Assembly (NCBI RefSeq): GCF_004022215.1
Contig: NZ_SAUZ01000006.1
Coordinates: forward strand, 62,001-126,000
DNA: 64,000 nucleotides
From: Paenirhodobacter populi
GTDB lineage: Bacteria; Pseudomonadota; Alphaproteobacteria; Rhodobacterales; Rhodobacteraceae
Direction: 5' to 3'
Numbering within the stretch: the stretch's first letter is position 1; every line of letters starts with the position of its first letter. Below the pieces are notes generated by a model. It ran no database searches. It was not told where the DNA came from and saw nothing but the letters and a program-made list of their open reading frames with translations. Positions 7,730-17,177 of this stretch are shown piece by piece. A program made the translations under genes and the position numbers.

Positions 7730-9340
7730 CTATTCTGCGGCGAACTGGTTCATCGTGTTCTTGTGCCCGCCCGCCTTCAGCGCGCGTTCTCCCGCGACCA
7801 TTTCCTTGAACGAATCGCCCAGATCCGAGCCGACCTCGTGCTGGTGCTTCACCGCCGAGATGCCGCGGCGGATTTCCTCACGCTGCACCGTCTTGACGTA
7901 GGCGAGCATCTTTTCCTCGCCGAAGTAGCCGCGGCTGAGTTCGTCCATCGACTTCGCCGTCAGGTGGAAGGTCGGCAGCGTGATCAGGTTGTGGAACACC
8001 CCCGCGCGGGCCGAGATATCGGTCTGGAACTTCTGCAGGCGGGCATCCGCCTCGCGGCCCAGATCGGTGGCGTCGTAATCGGCCTTCATCAGCTCGTTGC
8101 CTTCGGGGTAATCGTCGGCCTTGATCCTGCCTTCCTTGATCCACTGGTCGCGCACCTGCTTGCGCAGGTTCAGCGTCCAGTTGAACGAGGGCGAGTTGTT
8201 GTAGGCAAGCTTCGCATTCGGCACCACCTTGCGGATCTCGTTCACCATGCCGGCGATCTCGTCGACGTTCGGGGTGTCGGTCTCGATCCACAGCAGGTCG
8301 GCGCCGCCTTCGGTCAGGTTGACGATGCCATCCTCGATCACCCGCGCCCGGCCGGAGCCGTCCTTGAACGGGAAGAGGCCGTTCGGCAGCCGCACCGGCT
8401 TCACGAATTCGCCGCCCTGATACAGCGCCAGTTCGCCTTCCTCGATCGGGTTCGCCTCGGTGATCGGCTCGACCTTCAGCCACTTGATGTATTGCGAGGC
8501 CAGATCGCCCGGCTCGCGGCTGACCGGCACCTTCTGCGTCAGGCCCGCGCCAAGGCTGTCGGTGCGCGCCACGATGACGCCCTGATCGACGCCCAGTTCC
8601 TCGAACGCCAGACGGCAGGCGCGGAGCTTTTCGATGAAATCCTCACGCGGGACGGTGACCTTGCCGTCCTGATGGCCGCATTGCTTGGCGTCCGACACCT
8701 GATTTTCGATCTGCAGGCAGCAGGCGCCGGCCTTGATCATCTCTTTCGCCAGCAGATAGGTGGCATGTTCGTTGCCGAAGCCCGCGTCGATATCGGCGAT
8801 GATCGGCACGACATGGGTTTCGAAATTGTCGATCGCCGCGATGGCCTTGGCGCGTTCGGCCTCGGTCTTGGCAGCTTTCAGCACCTTGAACAGGTCGTTG
8901 ATCGCCACCTCGTCTGCCTGCCGCAGGGAGACGTAGATCTCCTCGATCAGATCGGCCACGGCGGTCTTTTCGTGCATCGACTGGTCCGGCAGATGCCCCC
9001 AGGTGTTGCGCAGCCCCGCGACCATCCAGCCGGAAAGGTAGACATAGGTGCCCTTGGCCGTGCCGCGCAGGCGCTTGATCGACTTGATCATCTGCTGCGC
9101 ATGGAACCCCGACCAGCAGCCGAGCGACTGGGTGAACTTCGACGGATCGGCGTCATAGGCGGCCATGTCGGCGCGCATCACCCCGGCCATTTCCCGCGCG
9201 ATGTCCAGATGCGTGTCGTAGGTGTTCTGCAACCGCAGCTGCACGATATCGTCGACCGAAACGCCACCCGGCGTCTGACCCGAGGGATAACGGGCCCGCA
9301 CTTCCGCTTCGAGTTCGGCGTAGGTCTTGTGATGTGCCAT
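7730..9340 (-). CDS. aceA: Isocitrate lyase
   Basis: Cleaves isocitrate to glyoxylate and succinate, first step of the glyoxylate shunt; 536 aa. The active-site signature is SDAKQCGHQDGKVTVP (residues ~208-223), a variant of the family K-K-C-G-H with the catalytic Cys and His retained. The ATG at 9340 is chosen because GAGGAG lies just upstream; seven codons of open frame precede it. The stop TAG is at 7730. It is 33 nt downstream of malate synthase and almost surely co-transcribed with it. Regulation is probably by the RamB homologue at 11155. Confidence 0.96.
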   Translation of the reverse strand: MAHHKTYAELEAEVRARYPSGQTPGGVSVDDIVQLRLQNTYDTHLDIAREMAGVMRADMAAYDADPSKFTQSLGCWSGFHAQQMIKSIKRLRGTAKGTYVYLSGWMVAGLRNTWGHLPDQSMHEKTAVADLIEEIYVSLRQADEVAINDLFKVLKAAKTEAERAKAIAAIDNFETHVVPIIADIDAGFGNEHATYLLAKEMIKAGACCLQIENQVSDAKQCGHQDGKVTVPREDFIEKLRACRLAFEELGVDQGVIVARTDSLGAGLTQKVPVSREPGDLASQYIKWLKVEPITEANPIEEGELALYQGGEFVKPVRLPNGLFPFKDGSGRARVIEDGIVNLTEGGADLLWIETDTPNVDEIAGMVNEIRKVVPNAKLAYNNSPSFNWTLNLRKQVRDQWIKEGRIKADDYPEGNELMKADYDATDLGREADARLQKFQTDISARAGVFHNLITLPTFHLTAKSMDELSRGYFGEEKMLAYVKTVQREEIRRGISAVKHQHEVGSDLGDSFKEMVAGERALKAGGHKNTMNQFAAE

Positions 9341-9373
9341 CTTTTCACTCCTCTGTGGCAAATTCCGGTGCGC

Positions 9374-11017
9374 TCAGTCGAGCGCGTTCAGCACCGCATA
9401 AGCGGGCGTGGTGATGAAATCGGGCAGCACCTCGGCGCCGGCCGCCTCTTGCAGGATGCGCGCCGCCGGGGCGTAATGCCCGCGGTGGAAGCCGCCGGGA
9501 CCGATCCGGCCCAGCACGGCGACGATTTCCGCCTGAATGAGCTCGGCCAGCCAGTCGCGGGTCAGGCTGCGTTCGCCCGAACCCGTCTGGACCTGCGCGC
9601 CGTGGCGGATCCATTGCCAGAGCTGCGCACGGCTGATCTCGGCGGTAGCGGCGTCTTCCAGCAGGTGATGGATCGGCACCGCGCCCCGGCCCGAAAGCCA
9701 CGCCGCCAGATATTCCATCGCGACCGAGATATTGGTCCGCACGCCCTCCTCGGTGATCGTGCCGGTATGCGGCTTGAGCAGCATCTCCGGCTCGATCCGC
9801 CATTCCTGACGCTGCCGGCGGATCTGGTTCGGGCCGTGCAGTTCGGCGTCGAAGACCTCCATCGCCACGGGCACGAGGTCGGGATGCGTGACCCATGTGC
9901 CGTCATGACCGGCGCGCACCTCGCGTTCCTTGTCCAGACGGAAACCGGCCAGCGCCTCGGCATTGGCAACCGGATCGTCGCCCTCGGGGATTTGCGGCGC
10001 CACGCCGCCCATCGCATGGATGCCGCGCCGGTGACAGACCTTGATGAGCCGCGCGACATAGGTGGCCAGAAAGGCGCGGTCCATCGTCACCTGCGCCCGG
10101 TCGGGCAGGACATAGCCCGGATGGGCGCGCAGGGTCTTGATGTAGCTGAAGATGTAATCCCAGCGGCCGCAGTTCAGCCCGGCGATATGGTCGCGCAGCT
10201 CCCAGATGATCTCGTCCATCTCGAAGGCGGCGGTCAGCGTCTCGATCAGCACGGTGGCCTTGATCGTGCCCGGCGCGATGCCAAGGTAATCCTGCGCGAA
10301 CAGGAACACCTGATTCCAGAAGCGCGCCTCGTCGTGGTTCTGGATCTTGGGCAGGTAGTAGAACGGCCCCTGCCCGCGTTCGGCCAGCGAGACACCGTTG
10401 TGAAAGATGTGCAGCCCGAAATCGAACAGCGCCGCCGAGACGGGATAACCGCCCTGCATCACGTTCGCCTCCTGCATGTGCAGGCCGCGCGGGCGCACCA
10501 TCATCAGCGCGGTTTCGTCGTTCAGGCGGTATTCCCGGCCGGTCTTCGGATCGTCGAAGCTCAGCCGCCCGTCGCGGTAGTCGATGATGTTCACCTGACC
10601 GGCGATCAGGATGTCGAAGCGCGGCGAGGTCGCATCCTCGAAATCCGCCATGAAGACCTTGGCGCCGGAATTCAGCGCGGCGATCATCGTCTTGCGGTCC
10701 ACGGGGCCGGTGATCTCCACCCGGCGGTCCTGCAGGATCTCGGGCACGGGGGCCACCTGCCAGATGCCGCGGCGGATATCCGTGGTCTCTTCGAGGTAGT
10801 CGGGCAGGCGCCCGGCGTCGAAGCGTTCCTGCCGGCGTTCGCGGGCCACCATCAGCGCGTTCAGCTTTTGCCCGAAGCGGGCCTGAAGCGCGCCGATGAA
10901 ATCGAGCGCGCCTTCCGTCAGCACCCGGTCGACACCGGGAACGTCACGCAGCACGACCGGCCGTTCGGCAACCGATGCGCCGGTCTGGATCAGGGAAGCA
11001 GGCGTTGCAAGGTTCAT
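9374..11017 (-). CDS. aceB: Malate synthase A
   Basis: Condenses glyoxylate with acetyl-CoA to malate; 547 aa, normal for the A isoform rather than the ~720-aa G isoform. The family signature is visible as RDHIAGLNCGRWDYIFSYIK (residues ~270-289). Catalytic-region blocks FMADFEDATSP and MMVRPRGLHM are also present. It is the first gene of the aceB-aceA pair and divergent from ramB; the 137-nt gap contains inverted and direct repeats that may be the control sites. Confidence 0.96.
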   Translation of the reverse strand: MNLATPASLIQTGASVAERPVVLRDVPGVDRVLTEGALDFIGALQARFGQKLNALMVARERRQERFDAGRLPDYLEETTDIRRGIWQVAPVPEILQDRRVEITGPVDRKTMIAALNSGAKVFMADFEDATSPRFDILIAGQVNIIDYRDGRLSFDDPKTGREYRLNDETALMMVRPRGLHMQEANVMQGGYPVSAALFDFGLHIFHNGVSLAERGQGPFYYLPKIQNHDEARFWNQVFLFAQDYLGIAPGTIKATVLIETLTAAFEMDEIIWELRDHIAGLNCGRWDYIFSYIKTLRAHPGYVLPDRAQVTMDRAFLATYVARLIKVCHRRGIHAMGGVAPQIPEGDDPVANAEALAGFRLDKEREVRAGHDGTWVTHPDLVPVAMEVFDAELHGPNQIRRQRQEWRIEPEMLLKPHTGTITEEGVRTNISVAMEYLAAWLSGRGAVPIHHLLEDAATAEISRAQLWQWIRHGAQVQTGSGERSLTRDWLAELIQAEIVAVLGRIGPGGFHRGHYAPAARILQEAAGAEVLPDFITTPAYAVLNALD

Positions 11018-11070
11018 GGTCTCGGCCTTTCTGCTGGATTCGTCCGATACTGTGATGTTAGTAATGTCTC

Positions 11071-11140
11071 CAAGGGATGGAATAAGTATTTGTAATTAAA
11101 GGGTCATGCTGTAACTGTTGTCACAGGGATCCCTTGTAAT
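11071..11140. promoter_or_regulatory. Candidate RamB sites between aceB and ramB
   Basis: This AT-richer divergent gap holds CAAGGGAT (11071-11078) and its inverse ATCCCTTG (11129-11136), the latter inside the palindrome AGGGATCCCT (11125-11134). The word TTGTAAT occurs twice in the same orientation (11090-11096 and 11134-11140). Repeated words between a regulator and its likely target operon suggest binding sites, but no footprint or consensus was available to test them. Confidence 0.45.
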
Positions 11141-11154
11141 CTGTAAGGTCTGTC

Positions 11155-12588
11155 ATGTCCGAACGGGGGGAGAAGCTGGTGATCGGGGCGCGGCTGAAAC
11201 GGCTGCGCAAGACGCTTGGGCTGACGCAGGCGCAGATGGCGCAGGATCTGGACGTCTCGCCCAGCTACATCACCCTGATCGAGGCGAACCAGCGCCCGAT
11301 CAGCGCCAAGCTGCTGCTGAAGCTGTCGCAGGTCTACGATTTCGCGCCCCGCGACATCGCCGGCGGGCAGGATCTGCAGTTGCAGGCCGAACTGGAAGCC
11401 GCGCTGAAGGATCCGGTCTTCGCCGAGACGATTCCGCGCAGCGAGGTGGAGGATGTGGTCAACGCCTCGCCGGCGCTCGCCCGCGCGCTGCTGCGCCTGC
11501 ACGACCGTTACCGCACGATGGCGATGGCGGCGATCTCGGACAAGAACCCGCTGTCCGACCGCGAGAAGGTCGAGATGCTGGAACAGACCGCCCGCCCGGT
11601 CGAGGAGGTGCGCGCCCATCTGCACGCCCGCAACAACCACATCGACGCGCTCGACCGCGCCGCCGAGGCGCTGTCCGAAGAGCTGGAGATGCAACGCCGC
11701 GAGCCGCATATCGTGCTCAGCGCGCGGCTGCGCGACCGGCACGGCTTTCGCGTGCGCATCCTGCCGCAGGATGTGATGCCGGAAAAGCTGCGGCTGATCG
11801 ACCCGCACCGCAAGCATCTGAACCTGTCCGAGCGGCTGGAACAGACCGGGCGGCGGTTCCAGATCGCGGTGCTGCTGGCGCGGCTGGAATATGGCGACCT
11901 GATCGAGAAGGAGGCCGAGGATTTTTCCCCCGAGGCGCGCCCCCTCGCCCGCGCGGCCTTTGCCAATTATTTCGCCGCCGCGCTGCTGATGCCCTACAAG
12001 CGCTTCCTGCAAAACGCCGAATCGGAGCGCTACGACATCGAATTGCTGGGCCAGCGCTTCGGCACCAGCTACGAACAGGTGGCGCACCGGCTGACCACCC
12101 TGCAACGGCCCGAGGCGCGCGGCGTGCCCTTCTTCTTCGTGCGGATGGATCAGGCGGGCAATGTCTCGAAACGGTTCAGCGCCGGGCGGTTCCATTTTTC
12201 CAAGTTCGGCGGGTCGTGCCCGTTGTGGAACATCCACAGCTGTTTCGAGGTCCCGGGCCGGGTGCAGACCCAGGTGATCGCCATGCCCGACGGGACGACC
12301 TATTTTTCCATCGCCCGCACCGTCGCGCGCCATATCGGCAATTATTCCGAACCCGCCGCGCAATTCGCCATCGGGCTTGGCTGCGACATCGCCTATGCGC
12401 CGCGGCTGGTCTATGCGCGCGGGCTGAACCTCGAGGCGGTGACGCCGGTGCGGATCGGGGTGAACTGCTACCTGTGCGAACGGCAGAACTGCGGCTCGCG
12501 CGCCTATCCGCCGATCAACCGCCCCTTCCGGTTTTCCGAACGCGAGCGCGGCGTGTCGAGTTTCCATTTCGAGGTGGACGAGGAATAG
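11155..12588 (+). CDS. ramB: RamB-type short-chain fatty acid regulator
   Basis: XRE/IrrE-DUF2083 family regulator, 477 aa. The N-terminal helix-turn-helix is at residues ~9-63 (LGLTQAQMAQDLDVSPSYIT). The middle carries an IrrE-like fold (PLARAAFANYFAAALLMPYKR) without a visible HExxH zinc-peptidase motif. The C-terminus has a cysteine-containing block (CYLCERQNCGSRAYPPINRP) typical of this family. It is divergent from aceB-aceA. Family members in actinobacteria and in Paracoccus control glyoxylate-cycle genes, sensing acyl-CoA-linked signals, so control of the adjacent pair is the natural reading. AAGG precedes the ATG. Confidence 0.85.
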   Translation: MSERGEKLVIGARLKRLRKTLGLTQAQMAQDLDVSPSYITLIEANQRPISAKLLLKLSQVYDFAPRDIAGGQDLQLQAELEAALKDPVFAETIPRSEVEDVVNASPALARALLRLHDRYRTMAMAAISDKNPLSDREKVEMLEQTARPVEEVRAHLHARNNHIDALDRAAEALSEELEMQRREPHIVLSARLRDRHGFRVRILPQDVMPEKLRLIDPHRKHLNLSERLEQTGRRFQIAVLLARLEYGDLIEKEAEDFSPEARPLARAAFANYFAAALLMPYKRFLQNAESERYDIELLGQRFGTSYEQVAHRLTTLQRPEARGVPFFFVRMDQAGNVSKRFSAGRFHFSKFGGSCPLWNIHSCFEVPGRVQTQVIAMPDGTTYFSIARTVARHIGNYSEPAAQFAIGLGCDIAYAPRLVYARGLNLEAVTPVRIGVNCYLCERQNCGSRAYPPINRPFRFSERERGVSSFHFEVDEE

Positions 12589-12615
12589 GGCGGGATCCTG
12601 GGTGGAGAGGGAGAG

Positions 12616-12676
12616 AGGGGGCCAGCCCCCTCGGCGCAAGCGCCTCACCCCCGGGATATTTATGGAAGAATGAAGG
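12616..12676 (+). repeat. Two-hairpin intergenic repeat, copy 1
   Basis: Begins 28 nt after the ramB stop. Hairpin 1 is AGGGGGC/GCCCCCT (12616-12631). Hairpin 2 is GGCG/CGCC around CAAG (12633-12644). The conserved tail, CCCCCGGGATATTT then ATGGAAGAATGAAGG, ends at 12676. Located between the convergent ramB and cobB genes. Confidence 0.85.
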
Positions 12677-12686
12677 GAGAGGGGCC

Positions 12687-13976
12687 TCAGGAGGCCGCGG
12701 TGATGAGGTGGAAGAAGGTGCCGCTGACCCGGCCCCGGTGCGAGCCGGTTTCCGCGACCGTCGCCCCCTCGGCATCCGTGACGCGGGCGAGCGGCGCGTC
12801 GGGTTGCGCGAGGATGGTGGAATAGTGGAATTCATGCCCGCGCAGGCGCGCCCCCGGCGCGTGACCGGGCATCGGGGCCGCAAGCTCCGCCAGCCGGTAG
12901 CCAAGGTGCATCCGCCGCTTTTCGTAGCTGGTGACGAGGCCGAGCAACCCGGCCATTTCATGGCGCGCGCCCTGGGCGTCGATCAACGCCTGCCCCAGAA
13001 CCATGTAGCCGCCGCATTCCCCGTGTATCGGCCCGGCGAAGCTGCGCAGCCCGGCCAGAAACCGCCCCGCTGCGGCGATCCGCCCGGCATGGAGTTCCGG
13101 ATAGCCACCGGGGAGCCAGCACAGATCGGCCTCGGGCGGGGGCTCGTCGGCCAGCGGCGAGAAAGGCAGGATCCCGGCCCCCTGCGCGCGCCAGGCGTCC
13201 AGCAGGTGGGGATAGGTGAAGGAAAACGCCGCGTCCCGCGCCAGCGCGATCCGTTGCGCGGGCGGCGGGGGCAGCGTGCCCGGTTCCGGTGCCGTGCCGC
13301 CCGAGGCCGCGCGCCGCAGCGCCGCCAGATCGACATGTTCGCGCAGGAAGGCCGCATAGCCCGCGATGGCGGTATCGAGGTCGGGATGTTCCACCGCCTG
13401 CACCAGCCCCAGATGGCGCTCCGGCAGGGTCAGGTCGCCCCGTCGCGGCAGCGCACCGAAGACCGTGATGCCCGCATCCTCCAGCGCCAGACGGCACAGC
13501 CTTTCGTGGCGCGGGCTGGCGACGCGGTTCAGGATCACCCCCGCCACCCGCACATCCGCCCGGTAGCGCGCCATCCCCACCGCAATCGCCGCCGCCGTCT
13601 GCGCCTGCCCCGACACGTCGAGCACCACCACCACCGGCCAGCCCGTCCGCGCGGCGATATCGGCGCTGGCGCCGGTCCCTGCCTCGCCCGCCCGCGCGAC
13701 GCCGTCGAACAGGCCCATCGAGCCCTCGGCCAGCGCCATATCCCCGCCGCGCGCCAGTTGCGCCGCCAAGAGCGCATCCGGCATCGCCCAAGTGTCGATG
13801 TTGAAGCTGTCGCGCCCGCAGGCCGCGCGGTGGAATGCCGGGTCGATGTAATCCGGCCCGCATTTGTAGGGCTGCACGGCGACGCCATCCTCGGCCAGAC
13901 AGCGCAAGAGGCCCAGCATCACCGTGGTCTTGCCCGCGCCCGAGCGGGGGGCCGAGATGATCAGGCCGGGCGTCAT
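12687..13976 (-). CDS. cobB: Cobyrinate a,c-diamide synthase
   Basis: Glutamine-dependent amidation of the a and c carboxylates of hydrogenobyrinate, 429 aa. An N-terminal P-loop is visible ([17 protein letters not shown], residues ~7-23). Substrate-binding blocks [16 protein letters not shown] and SFNIDTWAM follow. The C-terminal class I amidotransferase domain has the Cys nucleophile in [14 protein letters not shown] and a later HEFHYS. The start at 13976 gives a 4-nt ATGA overlap with cobM; a longer open frame upstream lies inside cobM and is rejected. Last gene of the cobL-cobE-cobM-cobB unit. Confidence 0.96.
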   Translation of the reverse strand: MTPGLIISAPRSGAGKTTVMLGLLRCLAEDGVAVQPYKCGPDYIDPAFHRAACGRDSFNIDTWAMPDALLAAQLARGGDMALAEGSMGLFDGVARAGEAGTGASADIAARTGWPVVVVLDVSGQAQTAAAIAVGMARYRADVRVAGVILNRVASPRHERLCRLALEDAGITVFGALPRRGDLTLPERHLGLVQAVEHPDLDTAIAGYAAFLREHVDLAALRRAASGGTAPEPGTLPPPPAQRIALARDAAFSFTYPHLLDAWRAQGAGILPFSPLADEPPPEADLCWLPGGYPELHAGRIAAAGRFLAGLRSFAGPIHGECGGYMVLGQALIDAQGARHEMAGLLGLVTSYEKRRMHLGYRLAELAAPMPGHAPGARLRGHEFHYSTILAQPDAPLARVTDAEGATVAETGSHRGRVSGTFFHLITAAS

Positions 13977-14746
13977 TCCTTCACCGCATCCGCCCGCCCG
14001 GCACGAAACCGGCGGTCGTAATCGGCGGCATAGAGGCGGCTTTCGTCGAACCCCTCCTGCGCCAGCGCGGGGCCGACAAGGATCAGGGCCGTGCGCTCCA
14101 TCGTTTCGCCGACCTCCGCCGCGATGGTGGCAAGCGTTCCGCGCACGATCCGCTGATCGGGCCAGGACGCGCGCCAGACCACCGCCACCGGGCAATCCGC
14201 GCCGTAATGGCCCGCCAGTTCCGCCGCCACGGCCTCGAGCCGATGGATCGACAGGTGGATGGCCAGCGTCGCCCCCGTCGCGGCAAAGGCCGACAGCCGC
14301 TCGCCCTCGGGCATGGGCGAGGCGCGGCCACCCGTCCGGGTCAGCACCACGCTTTGCGCGACACCCGGCAGGGTCAGTTCCGCCCCCAAGGCCGCCGCCG
14401 CCGCCGCGAAGGACGGCACCCCCGGCGTGACGGTATAGGGTATGCCCAGATCGCGCAGCCGGCGGAGCTGTTCGCCCATCACCGACCAGACCGACAGATC
14501 GCCCGAATGCAGCCGCGCCACGTCCTGCCCCGCCGCATGGGCCGCCGCGATTTCCGCGATGATCGCGTCAAGGTCCATCGGCGCCGTGTTCACCACCCGC
14601 GCGCCGGGCGGGCAATGGGCCAGCACCGCCTCGGGGATCAGCGATCCTGCGTAAAGGCACACCGGGCAGGCGGCGATCAGATCCCGCCCGCGCAACGTCA
14701 GCAGATCGGCGGCCCCCGGCCCCGCGCCGATGAAATGGACGGTCAT
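13973..14746 (-). CDS. cobM: Precorrin-4 C11-methyltransferase
   Basis: SAM-dependent methylation at C-11 of the corrin precursor, 257 aa. It has the tetrapyrrole methylase fold: glycine-rich start [33 protein letters not shown] (the G-D motif of the SAM pocket), and [17 protein letters not shown]. It is coupled by ATGA overlaps to cobE upstream and cobB downstream. The visible LYAGSL segment near residue 31 is characteristic of the CobM/CbiF subfamily. Confidence 0.96.
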   Translation of the reverse strand: MTVHFIGAGPGAADLLTLRGRDLIAACPVCLYAGSLIPEAVLAHCPPGARVVNTAPMDLDAIIAEIAAAHAAGQDVARLHSGDLSVWSVMGEQLRRLRDLGIPYTVTPGVPSFAAAAAALGAELTLPGVAQSVVLTRTGGRASPMPEGERLSAFAATGATLAIHLSIHRLEAVAAELAGHYGADCPVAVVWRASWPDQRIVRGTLATIAAEVGETMERTALILVGPALAQEGFDESRLYAADYDRRFRAGRADAVKE

Positions 14747-15102
14747 TCGCTTTCCTCCCTTGCCAGTGCGGCGGTTGCCATCCCATCGGCGGAAACGGCG
14801 CGCGGCGCCATCAGCCGAGCGCCCGGCCCAAGCGCCGCCAGCGCGCAGGCCTCGGCCACGCTGCCGGTGCCATGCGTGGCGCGGGCGGCGGGGCTGTCGG
14901 TCAGCGTCGCGGGCCGGGTCAGCGCCTCGGCGGTGATTTCGGTGACATGATAGCCAAAGCGGCGCAGCGTCTGAATGGCGGGATGGCGCGCCTTGACCTC
15001 GGGCACCGCGATGCGGCGCAGGTCGCCCGCCCCCGCCCGCGCCAGCGCGTCAAGGATCGAGGCCGGGCTTGCCGCCTCCCTGAACCCAACCCCCGCGATC
15101 AT
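14743..15102 (-). CDS. cobE: Cobalamin biosynthesis protein CobE
   Basis: Small protein (119 aa) related to the C-terminal half of CbiG, found in aerobic cobalamin pathways; its precise role is not settled. The start [17 protein letters not shown] has the family VGFR motif, and the later [17 protein letters not shown] block is also typical. ATG at 15102 overlaps the cobL stop as ATGA; an in-frame ATG five codons earlier lies inside cobL and is less likely. Its stop overlaps the cobM start. Confidence 0.9.
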   Translation of the reverse strand: MIAGVGFREAASPASILDALARAGAGDLRRIAVPEVKARHPAIQTLRRFGYHVTEITAEALTRPATLTDSPAARATHGTGSVAEACALAALGPGARLMAPRAVSADGMATAALAREESE

Positions 15103-16277
15103 CGCGTCACGCTCCATTGCACCACCGGATAGCTGGCCTTCCAGCCGCGCTTGCGGCCAAGGGGCGCGGCCTCGGACAGTTCCACGCGCAAGAGGCTGCC
15201 GCCCGCGCGGCCGTGCCAGATGGTCAGCAAGGCCTCGGTCTCCAGCGTGACGGCATGGGCGACGAGGCGGGTGCCCGCGGGCAGCAGGTCCCACAGCGCC
15301 GTCATCAGCGCGGTCTCCGCGCCGCCGCCCACAAACACCGCATCGGGGCGCGGCAGGCCGGGCAGCAGGTCCAGCGCCCGCCCCTCGCGGATCTCCGGAT
15401 CCACCCCGAGCCGCGCGGCATTGGCGCGGGCGCGGGCGGCGCGGGCGGGATCGGCCTCGACACCCACACAGCGCATCTCGGGACCCGCCAGCAGCCATTC
15501 GATCCCGACCGAGCCGGAACCCGCGCCGATGTCCCACAGCATTTCCCCGGCACGCGGGGCCAGCGCCGACAGCGCCAGCGCCCGCACCGGCCGCTTGGTG
15601 ATCTGCCCGTCATGGTCGAAGAGATCATCCGGCAGACCCGAGGCGCGCGGGATCACCCGGCCCCCGCCCGCCACCGTCAGCGCGACGGTGACCAGCGGGT
15701 CGATCACGGTCAGGTCGAAATCCTCGGCCCGCACTATGCGCAGCCGCTCGCGCGGGCCGCCGAGGCATTCCATCACCACTATCCGCGTCGCGCCGAAGCC
15801 CTCGGCCACCAGCCAACCCGCCAGCGCCCCCGCCGCCGCCCCGTCGCGCAGGGTGACAAGGGCGCGCAGGCCCGGCGCCAGATGCGGGCGCAGGCGCGCG
15901 ACCGGCGCGGCATGGAGGCCAAGGCACAGCACCCGTTCCAGCCGCCATCCCATCCGCGCCGCCGCCAGCGACAGCACCGAGGGCGCGGGGAAGGCCCGCC
16001 ATTCGCCGGGGGTCAGCGCCTCGGCCAGCGCGCCGCCCGCGCCGTGCCAGAACGGATCGCCCGAGGCCAGCACCGCCACCCGCCGTCCACGCAGCGCCAG
16101 CACCGGCGCGACGGAGAACGGCACCGGCCACGGGCGCTTGTCCGGATGATCGACCAGCGCCAGATGACGCGGCCCGCCAAAGACCGCCTCGGCCCCCGAC
16201 AGCGCCGCAAGGCTTGCGCGCGGCAGGCCATCCGGGCCATCCTCGCCGATGCCGATGATCGAAAGCCATTCACCCAT
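15099..16277 (-). CDS. cobL: Precorrin-6Y C5,15-methyltransferase (decarboxylating)
   Basis: Bifunctional fusion, 392 aa. The N-terminal CbiE-like methylase (residues 1-~200, start MGEWLSIIGIGEDG) methylates C-5. The C-terminal CbiT-like domain (from ~residue 220) has the SAM motif LWDIGAGSGSVGIEW and carries out C-12 decarboxylation and C-15 methylation. GGAGGAGG precedes ATG 16277. First gene of the cobL-E-M-B unit. Its upstream region contains repeat copy 2 and the divergent cobK, with no riboswitch seen there. Confidence 0.95.
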   Translation of the reverse strand: MGEWLSIIGIGEDGPDGLPRASLAALSGAEAVFGGPRHLALVDHPDKRPWPVPFSVAPVLALRGRRVAVLASGDPFWHGAGGALAEALTPGEWRAFPAPSVLSLAAARMGWRLERVLCLGLHAAPVARLRPHLAPGLRALVTLRDGAAAGALAGWLVAEGFGATRIVVMECLGGPRERLRIVRAEDFDLTVIDPLVTVALTVAGGGRVIPRASGLPDDLFDHDGQITKRPVRALALSALAPRAGEMLWDIGAGSGSVGIEWLLAGPEMRCVGVEADPARAARARANAARLGVDPEIREGRALDLLPGLPRPDAVFVGGGAETALMTALWDLLPAGTRLVAHAVTLETEALLTIWHGRAGGSLLRVELSEAAPLGRKRGWKASYPVVQWSVTR

Positions 16278-16327
16278 GCGCCCTCCTCCCGACCTACGCG
16301 GTAAAACCGGCCGAAAAACCCTGTCAC

Positions 16328-16391
16328 CTTCATTCTTCCACAAATATCCCGGGGGTGAGCCGGCATCGCCGGCGAGGGGGCGGCGCCCCCT
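16328..16391 (-). repeat. Two-hairpin intergenic repeat, copy 2
   Basis: Read on the minus strand: hairpin 1 AGGGGGC/GCCCCCT (16375-16391), hairpin 2 GCCGGC/GCCGGC (16359-16373), then the CCCCCGGGATATTT tail with GTGGAAGAATGAAGG. It lies between the divergent cobL and cobK genes, so it is not at a 3' end here. Confidence 0.85.
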
Positions 16392-16424
16392 GCGCCCCAT
16401 CCCCACAAACCGCGGATCGCGATC

Positions 16425-17177
16425 TTGAGCCCCGCTTCCATCCCGCGGATATTGATTCTGGGCGGCACGACCGAGGCGAGCCGCCTTGCCGCCGCGCTGG
16501 CCGCGCGCGGCCTGCCCGCGATCCTGTCCTACGCCGGGCGCACGGCGGCCCCGCGCGCGCAGCCGGTGCCGGTGCGCACGGGCGGCTTTGGCGGGGCCGA
16601 AGGGCTGGCCGCCTATCTGCGCGCCGAGGGCATCGGGCAGGTGATCGACGCGACCCATCCTTTCGCCGCGCGGATCAGCGCCAATGCCGTCGCGGCCTGT
16701 GCGGCGGCGGAGGTGCCGCTGCTGGCGCTCGAACGGCCCGCATGGGTGCCCGGCCCCGGCGATCGCTGGACCCGGGTGTCGGATGTCGCGGAGGCGGTGG
16801 CGGCGCTGGACATGGCCCCCCGGCGCGTGTTTCTGGCGATCGGGCGGCAGACCCTCGCCCCTTTCGCCGTCCATCCGCATCACTACCTGCTGCGGCTGGT
16901 GGACCCGCCCGAAGCCCTGCCCCTGCCCGACTGCACGGTGGAAATCGCCCGCGGCCCCTTCGACCCGGCCACGGATCGCGCCCTGATGGAACGGCACCGC
17001 ATCGACCTGATCGTCGCCAAGAACGCCGGCGGCGCGGGGGCCGAGGCCAAGCTGATCGCGGCGCGCGCCCTTGGCCTCCCGGTGATCCTGATTGACCGTC
17101 CGGCCCTGCCGCCGCGCGATACCGTGGCGACGGTCGAGGAGGTTCTGTCCCGCCTTCATGCCGACCTCGGCGTATAG
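16425..17177 (+). CDS. cobK: Precorrin-6A reductase
   Basis: NADPH-dependent reduction of precorrin-6A, 250 aa. The N-terminal nucleotide-binding motif is RILILGGTTEASRLAAALA (residues ~8-26), followed by YAGRTA and VIDATHPFAARISANA, both typical of CobK/CbiJ. The C-terminal IVAKNAGGAGAEAKLIAAR block completes the family pattern. The frame opens with TTG at 16425; no convincing ribosome-binding site is visible and the true start could be a few codons downstream. The 3' end overlaps the convergent cobJ by 22 bp. Confidence 0.93.
   Translation: MSPASIPRILILGGTTEASRLAAALAARGLPAILSYAGRTAAPRAQPVPVRTGGFGGAEGLAAYLRAEGIGQVIDATHPFAARISANAVAACAAAEVPLLALERPAWVPGPGDRWTRVSDVAEAVAALDMAPRRVFLAIGRQTLAPFAVHPHHYLLRLVDPPEALPLPDCTVEIARGPFDPATDRALMERHRIDLIVAKNAGGAGAEAKLIAARALGLPVILIDRPALPPRDTVATVEEVLSRLHADLGV

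Noticed and set aside
7592-11095. A 1167-codon open frame on the plus strand opposite aceA and aceB, and similar long frames at 27-2540, 2553-5198, 21207-23627, 49689-52208 and elsewhere.
   Set aside because: They are antisense to genes with clear family motifs, are rich in Arg/Gly/His/Pro as expected of shadow frames in GC-rich DNA, and show no domain or ribosome-binding site.
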